Shown here: in pieces, positions 27,698-36,071 of the stretch
Position numbering within the stretch: the stretch's first letter is position 1
Layout: the number at the start of each line of letters is the position of its first letter
DNA from: Cecembia lonarensis LW9
Lineage (GTDB): Bacteria > Bacteroidota > Bacteroidia > Cytophagales > Cyclobacteriaceae
DNA length: 54,861 nucleotides
Assembly: GCF_000298295.1 (NCBI RefSeq)
Contig: NZ_AMGM01000024.1
Location: forward strand, 1-54,861
Direction: 5' to 3'
The notes under the pieces: model-generated
Told to the model about the DNA's origin: nothing
The model's database searches: none
What the model saw: only the letters and a program-made list of their open reading frames with translations
Position numbers and translations under genes: made by a program

Positions 27698-28393
27698 CTA
27701 CAGCCCCATCCCCACCGGCTGGAGGTTATTCATTTGTCTAAGTATCCAAACTTGCCTTCCTTGAATGTATGGGGTGGGTCTGGCTGGATTCCAGCGCCTT
27801 GGATTGGGTAAAACAGCAGCAATTAATGCTGCTTCATTACGGGTCAGTTTTTCAGCAGGTTTCTTGAAATAGTGTTGGGCTGCGGCCTCTATGCCATAAA
27901 TCCCTTCCCCCATTTCAATCACATTGAGGTAAACCTCCATGATGCGTTCTTTGGGCCAAATGAATTCTATCAGAAAGGTAAAATAAGCTTCTAAGCCTTT
28001 TCGGACCAAAGTCCTTCCTGGCCATAAAAAGACATTTTTAGCTGTTTGTTGGGATATGGTAGAGGCACCTTTGATTCTTTTTCCTTTCTTATTTTGCTCC
28101 CAAGCTTTTTCCATGGCTTCCCAGTCAAATCCTTTATGGGTCAAAAACTTCTGGTCTTCTGCCGCCACTACCGCTTGAGGGACATGCTTCGAAATTTTTT
28201 GGATGGATACCCAGTCCTTGTACAGGCGTAGTGCTTTCTTCTCGTCCTTTGCTTGCTCGTAAAGTCTAATGACCATTAAAGGGGTAATAGGCACCGGAAC
28301 AAACCGGTAAAGCACAGTAAAGCCAATACTCAGAATGAAAAACCATAAAATGATTTTAAAGAATATCCTGAAAATTCTTTTGATGATTTTCAT
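27698..28393 (-). CDS. mtgA: Monofunctional biosynthetic peptidoglycan transglycosylase
   Basis: MtgA polymerises lipid II glycan strands without making cross-links. The 231-residue protein has an N-terminal membrane anchor (residues about 8-28) and a GT51 domain. Motifs are VAAEDQKFLTHKGFDW (catalytic Glu), GASTISQQTAKNVFLWPGR, EVYLNVIEMGEGIYGIEAAA and RNEAALIAAVLPNP. The length is standard. It lies 4 bases after the methyltransferase stop on the same strand and is convergent with GH3 after a spacer of about 170 bases that shows no clear hairpin. Confidence 0.94.
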   Translation of the reverse strand: MKIIKRIFRIFFKIILWFFILSIGFTVLYRFVPVPITPLMVIRLYEQAKDEKKALRLYKDWVSIQKISKHVPQAVVAAEDQKFLTHKGFDWEAMEKAWEQNKKGKRIKGASTISQQTAKNVFLWPGRTLVRKGLEAYFTFLIEFIWPKERIMEVYLNVIEMGEGIYGIEAAAQHYFKKPAEKLTRNEAALIAAVLPNPRRWNPARPTPYIQGRQVWILRQMNNLQPVGMGL

Positions 28394-28397
28394 TGCA

Positions 28398-29219
28398 TTA
28401 AGCGTAAGCAGTGGCTTGGATGAACCTGTAATTAAAAATCGACTCTGGCATTTCTTTTAAGGAATCCATGGCCTCTTGCATGGCCTTGAAATCCTTCTCC
28501 GTAATCAAACCTTCCTGAATCAGCGAAGGCGCACCTGAACTCATTAGGTTTTTCCAATAGGTAAATACCGTCTTTTTTTCCTCTGGCTTCCTTTTGTCCA
28601 AATGGAATCCTCCACTTCTCAATTCAATATCCTTATAACCTGCCTCATCCAGTAAGGCCCCCAATTTGGCGCCTACTTGAGGATCTCCGCCAATGGTTAC
28701 TTGGTACTGATTGTAAATCTCCCAATAGTCCATGACTGCTGGAAGGTAAGGGTAGGTGTAAAAACTGCTGTTGAAGACTTCGGTGACAGAAACCATGGCG
28801 CCAGGTTTTAAAAAAGGTTTCATACTGATAAGAACCCTTACAGGATCAGGAATATGTTCCAATACCCAGCATATAAATGCCGCATCGAAAGTTTTATCCA
28901 AATGAAGCTTGGTGGCATCCTGCTGTATAAATTTTACTTTTTCCGGACCATAACCCAAGGCAACCATGTTTTCTTGGGCTTTTTTAATTTGCAGGGCTTC
29001 ATACTCTACCCCGGTTATTGATAGGTTTGGAAATCTGCGCAAAAGGACTTCAGTCTGTGCGCCCACCCCACTACCTATTTCAAGCAAGTCCCTGACTTTG
29101 GAAAAGTCTATGTACCCATATATTGGTCTTTCGATGACCAAAGCCTGCTCCCTTAACCTTTCCTGCTCAGTGGCAGTATAGCCATGGATATATTTTTTTT
29201 CTGATGGATCCTGCTGCAT
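28398..29219 (-). CDS. Class I SAM-dependent methyltransferase
   Basis: A soluble methyltransferase of 273 residues from ATG 29219 (a TTG 7 codons upstream is less likely). Motif I is LLEIGSGVGAQTEVLLRR. An acidic SAM-binding residue follows in ITGVEYEALQIKKA, and the post-I region reads CWVLEHIPDPV. The second half has no named signature, so the substrate is unknown. The 4-base gap to mtgA implies one transcript, but methylation of a cell-wall product is not supported by any motif I see. Confidence 0.85.
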   Translation of the reverse strand: MQQDPSEKKYIHGYTATEQERLREQALVIERPIYGYIDFSKVRDLLEIGSGVGAQTEVLLRRFPNLSITGVEYEALQIKKAQENMVALGYGPEKVKFIQQDATKLHLDKTFDAAFICWVLEHIPDPVRVLISMKPFLKPGAMVSVTEVFNSSFYTYPYLPAVMDYWEIYNQYQVTIGGDPQVGAKLGALLDEAGYKDIELRSGGFHLDKRKPEEKKTVFTYWKNLMSSGAPSLIQEGLITEKDFKAMQEAMDSLKEMPESIFNYRFIQATAYA

Positions 29220-29288
29220 TGATTTTTTTCTATGCAGCAAAATAAGGAGTTTTTATGTGCATAATAAAATATATAATCAATAGGAATT

Positions 29289-31232
29289 TTAAGGTTTTGC
29301 CTTTAGCTTAATAATAACGGGTTCCGTCAATTTACCCGTGACTATTTCCATGAAATACTTGAGTTCGGGATATATGAATGGAGAAATCAACGGATATTTA
29401 AGTGTAACATTAGCCGAAATCTTTACCGAATTGTCTAAAGTAGTTAACTGATAGGTGAATAACCCATCTCCACCCGGAATGGCCACTTCGGTATTCTCAG
29501 GATAATCATCCAGTTCATATGCTTCTGGAATTTCAATGATTGTGGTATAGCTATCATTAAAAGCGTATGAAAAATCAACAGGAAAGGTTCTGTATTCGGA
29601 TTTGAAAGGGTTTTCAGCCCAACGCATCAAATGGAAAGGGGAAATTAGGATCATAGGACTCTCTGTTACCTTTCCCTCTGAATAATTATACTTGGCTTCC
29701 AGTTGCAGCCGTGGCTCAGTTTTTTCAATAAGAGTGAAATCATAAACATTGATCTCTTGGCTACCAAACCATTCCTCTTTGATTTTTTTGTCTTCTGATA
29801 AATTGATTCCATTTCTTTTTTCCAAGGCATCATATTCTGAAAACCTTACAGTGGACGAACTTACAAAATTGCCGTTATCTTCCTTCCTGATTTGGCTCAT
29901 TTGTAGCATGCCGGATCGGTGAGATATATTTATGGGGACCAATCCGCTGTTTTGGTCGTGCATAAGGTAGCCATAGGCTACATGCATGTTCAATGGAAGA
30001 TATCCAAAAGGGAAACTATTGCTGGTAGCATCCAAGTAATAATCTTTGCCATCTGCTTTTAAATGGATAATCATTTGGTCAAATTGGTCAATAAATGGCG
30101 TGTCGACCAATCGTGACCTTCCATTACCCTTTGTGCTGATAAGTAGCGGGTTTGCGCTGATTCCATTTTGTCTCAAATAAGCCATAAGCGTAAGGTTAAT
30201 TTCAGCTCTTGAGCCTTTTTTGGAGTCTAGTACAGATTTTAAATTTTTCTTTGGGAAGTAACCTCCCTGACCAGAATAAGTATAGTTGCTCAAAATATAT
30301 TCATAAACTTCCCTTGCTATTTGGGTTTCAGAACTTCCCGAAACATTCAAGGTGGCCAATTGTCCTTTGAGAGAGGCGTTTGGTTTCATGTACTGAGCAA
30401 ACTCTTCTAATTCGGTAAAAAATCTTGTAAGGTCTTGCCAGGTCGCGAACGTTTCCTGAAACCCGGATCTCCCTCCATATTCGCTTGTATTAACAAAGGC
30501 ATATCCCGCCAGTTGAAAATCAATTTTTTCCAGGTAATCTCTATAATTGGACATCATTGGTTCTTCTTTAATTGATGGGAGATCTTTGACTGTCCAGCTA
30601 TAAAAGCCATCCCTTTGGCCTTTGAAAGGCGTATTTAAGGTTTTTTCTCCTTGGGCAAGAAAACGGTAATTTAAATAGGAAGGCAAATCAATCGTATAAG
30701 TGGACTTGATCGTGGGAATTGGATTATGAAAGACCCAGCTTTCAAGAAAGGCGATACTTTTATCGGTTTTATGGTAACTGTATTCCAGAATAGAGCCCAC
30801 TTCAACACTGGGAAATGTAAACCTTACTTCTCTCCAACCATTATCTAATTCAACTTGAAAAAAATCTGCTTTTGATAGTTTGATGACCTGCTCTTCTCCA
30901 TTTACAAAATTCACCGTTTGTGCATTCAGTTTAGAAACATCCTGAATACCTGCTTTCCCAAAATAATATCTAATAGATACATTCCCTTGATTTTTTCCAG
31001 GTTCCTTAAGCACTTTAACCCTGCGGTGTACATCTGTATGTTGGACGGTGCCCATAAATTGATTTCTGGAAATTTCTTCCAATACTACTGCATTGGCATC
31101 CGGTTCAAAATCAATTTTTTTCAGGTTGATTTCTTCTTGGGAGTATTTACCAAACTTCATGACCTGAGTATTGGCAAAAGAGGGGAAAAGGAGCATTCCC
31201 ATTAAAAAGGGGATGAGGTGCCGGTTTTTCAT
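29289..31232 (-). CDS. DUF3857 / transglutaminase-like protein, catalytic residues absent
   Basis: The 647-residue secreted protein has a signal peptide (residues 1-22, ending FANTQ). A DUF3857 domain follows (about 45-235), then a transglutaminase-like fold (about 270-410) and a C-terminal beta-rich part. Aligned with its neighbour (31234-33071), the catalytic Cys position is replaced (KKGSRAEINL at about residues 338-347, where the neighbour has YGECKALST) and the His position is Gln386. Asp401 in YLDATS remains. It is probably a non-catalytic binding or assembly protein. It begins 1 base after its paralogue's stop, so the pair is translated in tandem. Confidence 0.86.
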   Translation of the reverse strand: MKNRHLIPFLMGMLLFPSFANTQVMKFGKYSQEEINLKKIDFEPDANAVVLEEISRNQFMGTVQHTDVHRRVKVLKEPGKNQGNVSIRYYFGKAGIQDVSKLNAQTVNFVNGEEQVIKLSKADFFQVELDNGWREVRFTFPSVEVGSILEYSYHKTDKSIAFLESWVFHNPIPTIKSTYTIDLPSYLNYRFLAQGEKTLNTPFKGQRDGFYSWTVKDLPSIKEEPMMSNYRDYLEKIDFQLAGYAFVNTSEYGGRSGFQETFATWQDLTRFFTELEEFAQYMKPNASLKGQLATLNVSGSSETQIAREVYEYILSNYTYSGQGGYFPKKNLKSVLDSKKGSRAEINLTLMAYLRQNGISANPLLISTKGNGRSRLVDTPFIDQFDQMIIHLKADGKDYYLDATSNSFPFGYLPLNMHVAYGYLMHDQNSGLVPINISHRSGMLQMSQIRKEDNGNFVSSSTVRFSEYDALEKRNGINLSEDKKIKEEWFGSQEINVYDFTLIEKTEPRLQLEAKYNYSEGKVTESPMILISPFHLMRWAENPFKSEYRTFPVDFSYAFNDSYTTIIEIPEAYELDDYPENTEVAIPGGDGLFTYQLTTLDNSVKISANVTLKYPLISPFIYPELKYFMEIVTGKLTEPVIIKLKAKP

Positions 31233-31233
31233 A

Positions 31234-33071
31234 TTAGTCTAATTTTCTAAGTAAAAGTTGGTGTTTAAGGAATTCCTGATTGATTGTTGCGACAAGTTTT
31301 TCTTTTTCCTCTTGGGAGGCTTCCGTAGGAAGGTTTACTTCAAGTTGATTACTGATTTTGATTCCGTCTGTTGTCAGAATACTTTCCAACCTGTAGGAGT
31401 AAAATTCGGATTCAATTTTAATTTTCGACCCATTGGATTCTAATTCCACTGTTCTTTCTGAGCGAATCATATATTCTTCTTTCCAATTTAGCGTACCAGT
31501 TGGCAGCATTGTTGGGTCGAGTTTTTTCCAATGGCTGGGTAGAATGATTCTTTTGGCAGTCTGTTGACCAAATCTTTGGATTATTCCATCAAAACTGATT
31601 GAGGTCACCGGGATTTCCTTTTCATTACTTTTCTCCAGGGTATAATTATGGATTAAGACTCCGCCTCCTCCTAATTCCCGGTTTAAATAATCCCTTTTTT
31701 GTTTTTCCTGTCCACGCTCTTCTAGAAGAAAATAGTCTATACTTGGGAATCCTGAAAATTTTGAAAGACCTTTTAACCGGGCATCGCCATTCCCAAGCAA
31801 TTCTATATCATAGATGGTTTCAATTGAGTTGTAGGCTGGTTCACGGAAATCAGGCGTACGATCTAAAAATCCTCCTTTTTCGGTTACTACCAATACATCT
31901 CTGTTCATGGTAAAATCGCCCGAAAAACCTGCAGGTAAAAAGCTGTTGGTACATTCAAGCCAAATTACTTCCTCCTTTAAAGGTACCCTAAGCATGGCGT
32001 GGTTAAATTGATTGATTGGAAATTCCCTGTCCAGCGGTCTGTAGTCATCCCCGGCAAATACAAGAGTATATTGGGATTCAATACCAATGGCTGAGAGCAT
32101 TCCTTTCATTAAAGTGCTCAAGGCCTTGCATTCCCCGTATTTGGTTGCAATGACTTCAGTGGCCGGTCTAGGCATCCAACCGCCAATACCAAGCGAAATG
32201 GCTACATACCTGTAGTTTTTTTGCAAGTAATTGTATAATACCGATACCTTTTCATAATCACTTTCTATACCCTCTACCATCTGTTTTACTTCTTCCGAAA
32301 AATTCAAGGGTAATGTCTCTTTTTGATGGTTGAGTTTGGCAATGAAAGCAGCTAGTCCTTCCCAACTATCCATATTTGAAGTATATCCTTCTAAGGAAAA
32401 TCTTTGTGGGGCAATTTCGATTACTGGAATTGGTTCATCAGTTCCAACTTGAAGAACTTTAAGGTCTTCAAGTTTCCAACTGAGCGTATTGTCTCTATTA
32501 TCTTTGACTTCTGATTTTGGTGAATTTATAGCTTGTTCTTTATACCTAATTCCAATTATACCAGGATATTTAAGTTCAAGTTTTGCCTTTCTTACTTTTT
32601 GATTGTAATCCATTATAGGATACCAGTTTTCTATAAAAAAATTACTTGAACTGATTCTCTGCATGCTGATTTCAACCCTTACAGGTAGGCTGACAGCATC
32701 TAATTCAAAAATTTTAATTTGTGTATCATCATAGAGACTGTATTGATCTTGATATGACACAGATTGAAGGTCTCTTAACCTTATTTTTTTATCGTTTTTC
32801 CTGTTGCTATACTGATGATTGTAGCCTCAAAATGCTGAATTTTATTTAAGCCGTCCTCAGGCATTTTTATGGTGGCATGGGCAAGGCCCCTCTGATCATA
32901 AATTTCGATAATTCTCTGGCTTTCATATAGTACAGAAAAGTCTTCTTTTAAGGTAATTTTGTCTGCTTTTTCCAAGAAGGAGAATGTGGGAATACCTTCA
33001 TTTGGATGAATGAAATTCAGGTCGGCTTTAAACCCTAAAAATAGCAACAGGAAGATTAATTGAAGCCGCAT
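31234..33071 (-). pseudogene. Frameshifted DUF3857 / transglutaminase-like protein
   Basis: A 96-residue frame from ATG 33071 and a 508-residue frame ending at 31234 together make one protein of about 612 residues. The first has a signal peptide and the start of DUF3857. It ends in TGKTIKK at a run of seven A on the coding strand (32784-32790). Restoring one A joins TGKTIKK to IRLRDLQSVSYQDQYSLY without a stop. The second frame's apparent GTG start lies inside the domain. The transglutaminase core keeps KYGECKALS (Cys about 315 of the joined protein), NHAMLRV (His about 358) and WLECTN. It could be a genuine lesion or a homopolymer error. Confidence 0.84.
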
Positions 33072-33257
33072 AAAATATCGAATAAAACGTTGGAATTTAT
33101 CAAATTAGTTTGTAAAAAAAATCATAAACCAGAAAATATTTTTTAAAACTTAATCAATTAAGGATAATGTTTTTCTGAGATTTGATGGGATCTACAAAAT
33201 GATCTAATCAGAATCCATATTTTTTTTACCTTTATCAGTAAAAAATAAATAATAGAC

Positions 33258-33725
33258 ATGAACCCGATCACAATTGGAAGTTTTGAAGATTTTGAAAAAT
33301 TCATTGGACAGGGCCTAGGTGTATCAGACTACCATCAAATCACGCAGGAGCAGATCAATAAATTTGCAGAAGCTACCCTAGACCATCAATGGATACATAC
33401 CGATCCAGAGCGTGCAAAATCAGAAGGTGCATTTGGAGATACGATAGCGCACGGCTACTTGACGCTTTCTTTGGTGCCCTATCTTTGGGAGCAGATTGTG
33501 CAGGTGGAAAACTTGAAGATGATGGTCAATTATGGCATTGAAAATCTGCGTTTTGCTCAGGCTGTTTTGGTAAATAGAGAGGTTAGGCTAAATGCCCATC
33601 TAAAAAATGTGGTCAACCTGAGGGGAACGATTAAAGCTGAGGTGGAAGTGAAGTTGGAAATCAAAGATCAAAGAAAACCGGCTTTTACGGGAGTGTTGGT
33701 TTTCCTCTATCATTTTAATGCTTGA
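33258..33725 (+). CDS. MaoC-like dehydratase / (R)-specific enoyl-CoA hydratase
   Basis: A 155-residue hot-dog-fold protein of the MaoC family, likely hydrating enoyl-CoA in fatty-acid metabolism. The hydratase motif is clear: FAEATLDHQWIHTDPERA with the Asp and His catalytic pair, then FGDTIAHGYLTLSLVPYL. NYGIENLRFAQAV follows. The length is normal. It is divergent from the DUF3857 pair and convergent with tcdA, and a hairpin terminator lies between the last two. Confidence 0.9.
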   Translation: MNPITIGSFEDFEKFIGQGLGVSDYHQITQEQINKFAEATLDHQWIHTDPERAKSEGAFGDTIAHGYLTLSLVPYLWEQIVQVENLKMMVNYGIENLRFAQAVLVNREVRLNAHLKNVVNLRGTIKAEVEVKLEIKDQRKPAFTGVLVFLYHFNA

Positions 33726-33733
33726 TAAAATGG

Positions 33734-33769
33734 CTTCATCCCAATAAATCCAACATGGGATGAAGTTAT
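33734..33769. terminator. Bidirectional terminator between MaoC gene and tcdA
   Basis: CTTCATCCCA (33734-33743) pairs with TGGGATGAAG (33756-33765) around a 12-base loop. TTATTT follows on the plus strand. Confidence 0.6.
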
Positions 33770-34498
33770 TTAATTCCCAGCTAATAGGTCATTGACCACT
33801 ACAGAAGCACAGCTACAACCAAAGGCAGCAGGCAAAAAAGACATGGTGCCATAGGCGGACTTTTTATAATTTTTCCCATCTGTTAACATCAAACTTTCTT
33901 TGAAGTAATGCTCCGTCGAAAAAACTGCCTTAAAGCCCTTTTTAATATCGTGTCGCTTTAATCTTTTTCTAAGCATCCTGGCCAGTTTGCAATTATAGGT
34001 TTCGGAAATGTCAGCAATCCTGATTTGGGTGGGGTCTACTTTTCCTCCTGCCCCCATAGAGCTGACCAAGGGAAAACCCTTACGGTATGCGCCTTCAATA
34101 AGATGTAATTTAGGGGTTAGGCTATCGATACAATCGACTACATAATCAAAGGTATTTTCAGCCAATAATTGGGTCATAGGTTCCGGCTCCAGAAATTTTT
34201 TAATGGCATTGATCTTCAAATTTGGGTTGATGCTTAAAAGTCGCTCTTCCATCCATTCTGCCTTAGATTGTCCTATATTTTTTTGGGTGGCCGGTAGTTG
34301 TCTGTTACAATTGCTAATATCCACTACATCACCATCGATGATGGTCATGGCACCAATACCACTTCTGCAGATAAACTCAGCAGCAAAAGAGCCTACGCCC
34401 CCTAATCCCACAATCAAAACATGTTTTTTGGCCAACTTTTCCAATCCTTCACGACCAACGATCAACTCCGTACGTGAAAGCCAGGCAAAATCATTCAT
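33770..34498 (-). CDS. tcdA: tRNA threonylcarbamoyladenosine dehydratase
   Basis: TcdA, a ThiF/E1-like ATP enzyme, converts tRNA t6A37 to its cyclic form ct6A. The 242 residues open with WLSRTELIVGREGLEKL and the nucleotide fold VLIVGLGGVGSFAAEFICRS. DGDVVDISNCNRQLPA, VDCIDSLTPKLHLI and a C-terminal FLPAAFGCSCASVVV follow. The length is a little short of the E. coli enzyme but complete. Its ATG overlaps the upstream TatD-type stop by 4 bases (ATGA), so the pair is coupled. Confidence 0.93.
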   Translation of the reverse strand: MNDFAWLSRTELIVGREGLEKLAKKHVLIVGLGGVGSFAAEFICRSGIGAMTIIDGDVVDISNCNRQLPATQKNIGQSKAEWMEERLLSINPNLKINAIKKFLEPEPMTQLLAENTFDYVVDCIDSLTPKLHLIEGAYRKGFPLVSSMGAGGKVDPTQIRIADISETYNCKLARMLRKRLKRHDIKKGFKAVFSTEHYFKESLMLTDGKNYKKSAYGTMSFLPAAFGCSCASVVVNDLLAGN

Positions 34499-35139
34499 TT
34501 AATTCCTCTTTTTGATATTTGCTTCCAATTCTTCCCAACCTGTTTTTCTAAGGTTTTTACAGGAATGTCCAAAATTAAGGAAGCCTGCTCATATATGGAG
34601 GAAATATTTTTATCAGAAATATCGGTTTCAAAAAAAATCCTGTCCAAAGGACAGATTCTAAGCCATTTTTCTGCGTTGGAGCCCTTTTTGAACAAGGCCT
34701 CTCCAAAAGAAAAAAAAATGGGGAAAATAAGGAGTTTTTGTGCAATGTTTACTTTTTGGTTGAAACCGTGCCAAATGATAAATGGAGGGTCAGTATGGGT
34801 TTTTAAATATTGCTGTAATAAATGCAGGCCTTTGACACAATGTAAAATGACCGGTAATTGAAATCTTTTGGCTAATGTGGCCTGTTGGATGAAAACCTTT
34901 AGTTGTAAATCGGTTGAAGGTCCTTTGATCAAATCAAAACCGCACTCCCCTATTGCGTAAAGGCTTGGGTGGTTAATATGTCGCTCAAGATGAAAAAATT
35001 CCAGCTTCCAATCCTTTTTTAAATACCAGGGATGCAAACCAAGAGAAAAGGGTTGTGGTTTTGCTTTTTCTAATGCCAGTCCATTAAAAATACCCTTGGG
35101 GTTTCCGATAGTGTGCGTATGAATGTCCAGTAGTGCCAT
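34495..35139 (-). CDS. TatD-family hydrolase
   Basis: This 214-residue protein matches the TatD metal-dependent DNase/hydrolase family, usually about 250-260 residues. It starts with the metal-binding HTHTIG, then AIGECGFDLIKGP, VILHCVKGLHLL, IIWHGFNQ and FFETDISD. The metal ligands HxH, the Glu, the two His and the Asp are all visible. The core loops are shorter than in TatD proper, so the substrate is uncertain. It overlaps tcdA. Confidence 0.87.
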   Translation of the reverse strand: MALLDIHTHTIGNPKGIFNGLALEKAKPQPFSLGLHPWYLKKDWKLEFFHLERHINHPSLYAIGECGFDLIKGPSTDLQLKVFIQQATLAKRFQLPVILHCVKGLHLLQQYLKTHTDPPFIIWHGFNQKVNIAQKLLIFPIFFSFGEALFKKGSNAEKWLRICPLDRIFFETDISDKNISSIYEQASLILDIPVKTLEKQVGKNWKQISKRGIK

Positions 35140-35309
35140 TGAAAGAGAAAATTACAAAGATTTGTTAACAGGGGCTATCTTTCCATATCTTTTTGAAAAA
35201 ACAAGTTTTTTGAAATACGAAAATTTGTATTTAAAAATCAAATTAAATATTTTTAAACAAAATTTTTCGTAAAGAGTTGTAATTGATTATAGGGTATAAG
35301 AAACTGACT

Positions 35310-36071
35310 ATGAATAACATTCAATGTGCGAGTATGACATTTTTTAAATTTGATGGAATACTTAATCAATCTTGGGGGCTTTCAAAATTGTTAAAACTGC
35401 GTTTTTCAATCAAAAAAAATAAACATGTTGGGTTCTTCAAGCTTTTAGGAGCTGGCAGTGGATTAGGTTATAGGGCCTGGCCTAAATATGGTGTAATTGG
35501 GGTATTCATGGTCTGGGATGATATAGAGCTTGCAAAGGATTTTTTCCAATCCAATCAATTTGTAAAGCTTTCTGGGATTTGTTCAGAGCAATATACTGTG
35601 TTTTTAGAGCCTACTTCATCAAGAGGCACCTGGTCAGGTTTTGGAAACTGGAAAATCGCATCTAGCGAAAAACAAAATAATGGACTGGTTTGTGCCTTGA
35701 CCCGGGCCACAATAAAAAGAAAGTACCTTTTAGATTTTTGGAAAATGGTGCCTTCTATCAGTAAAATCCAAAAAGATTACCCTGGTCTTATTTTTTCGCA
35801 GGGGATAGGAGAGGTGCCCGTACTCGAACAGGCTACTTTTACCATTTGGGAAAATACCCAGAGTATGGAGGAATTTGCTTATACTACTTTTCATGGAAAA
35901 GCCATTCAAAAGGTGAGACAAGCAGATGGTTTTAAAGAGCAAATGTTTACAAGGTTCAACCCTGTTATGAGCTATGGGACTTGGGGCGGGTTAAATCTTT
36001 TGGAAAAATATGGTGTTCCTACACTAGAGCCACAGGTTGCTGAGACTGTACCCTTAGTGAATACCATTTAA
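35310..36071 (+). CDS. CrtA-like spheroidene monooxygenase family protein
   Basis: From ATG 35310 the protein has 253 residues. It resembles CrtA (spheroidene monooxygenase), which adds keto groups to acyclic carotenoid ends. Stretches that match the family are GFFKLLGAGSGLGYRAWPKYG, YTVFLEPTSSRGTWSGFG (with a Trp), CALTRATIKRKYLLDFW and QGIGEVPVLEQATFTIW near residues 180-200. An oxygenase acting at the psi-end is the best guess. The gene sits 6 kb from the crt cluster. Its stop overlaps that of the convergent 36068 gene by 3 bases. Confidence 0.78.
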   Translation: MNNIQCASMTFFKFDGILNQSWGLSKLLKLRFSIKKNKHVGFFKLLGAGSGLGYRAWPKYGVIGVFMVWDDIELAKDFFQSNQFVKLSGICSEQYTVFLEPTSSRGTWSGFGNWKIASSEKQNNGLVCALTRATIKRKYLLDFWKMVPSISKIQKDYPGLIFSQGIGEVPVLEQATFTIWENTQSMEEFAYTTFHGKAIQKVRQADGFKEQMFTRFNPVMSYGTWGGLNLLEKYGVPTLEPQVAETVPLVNTI

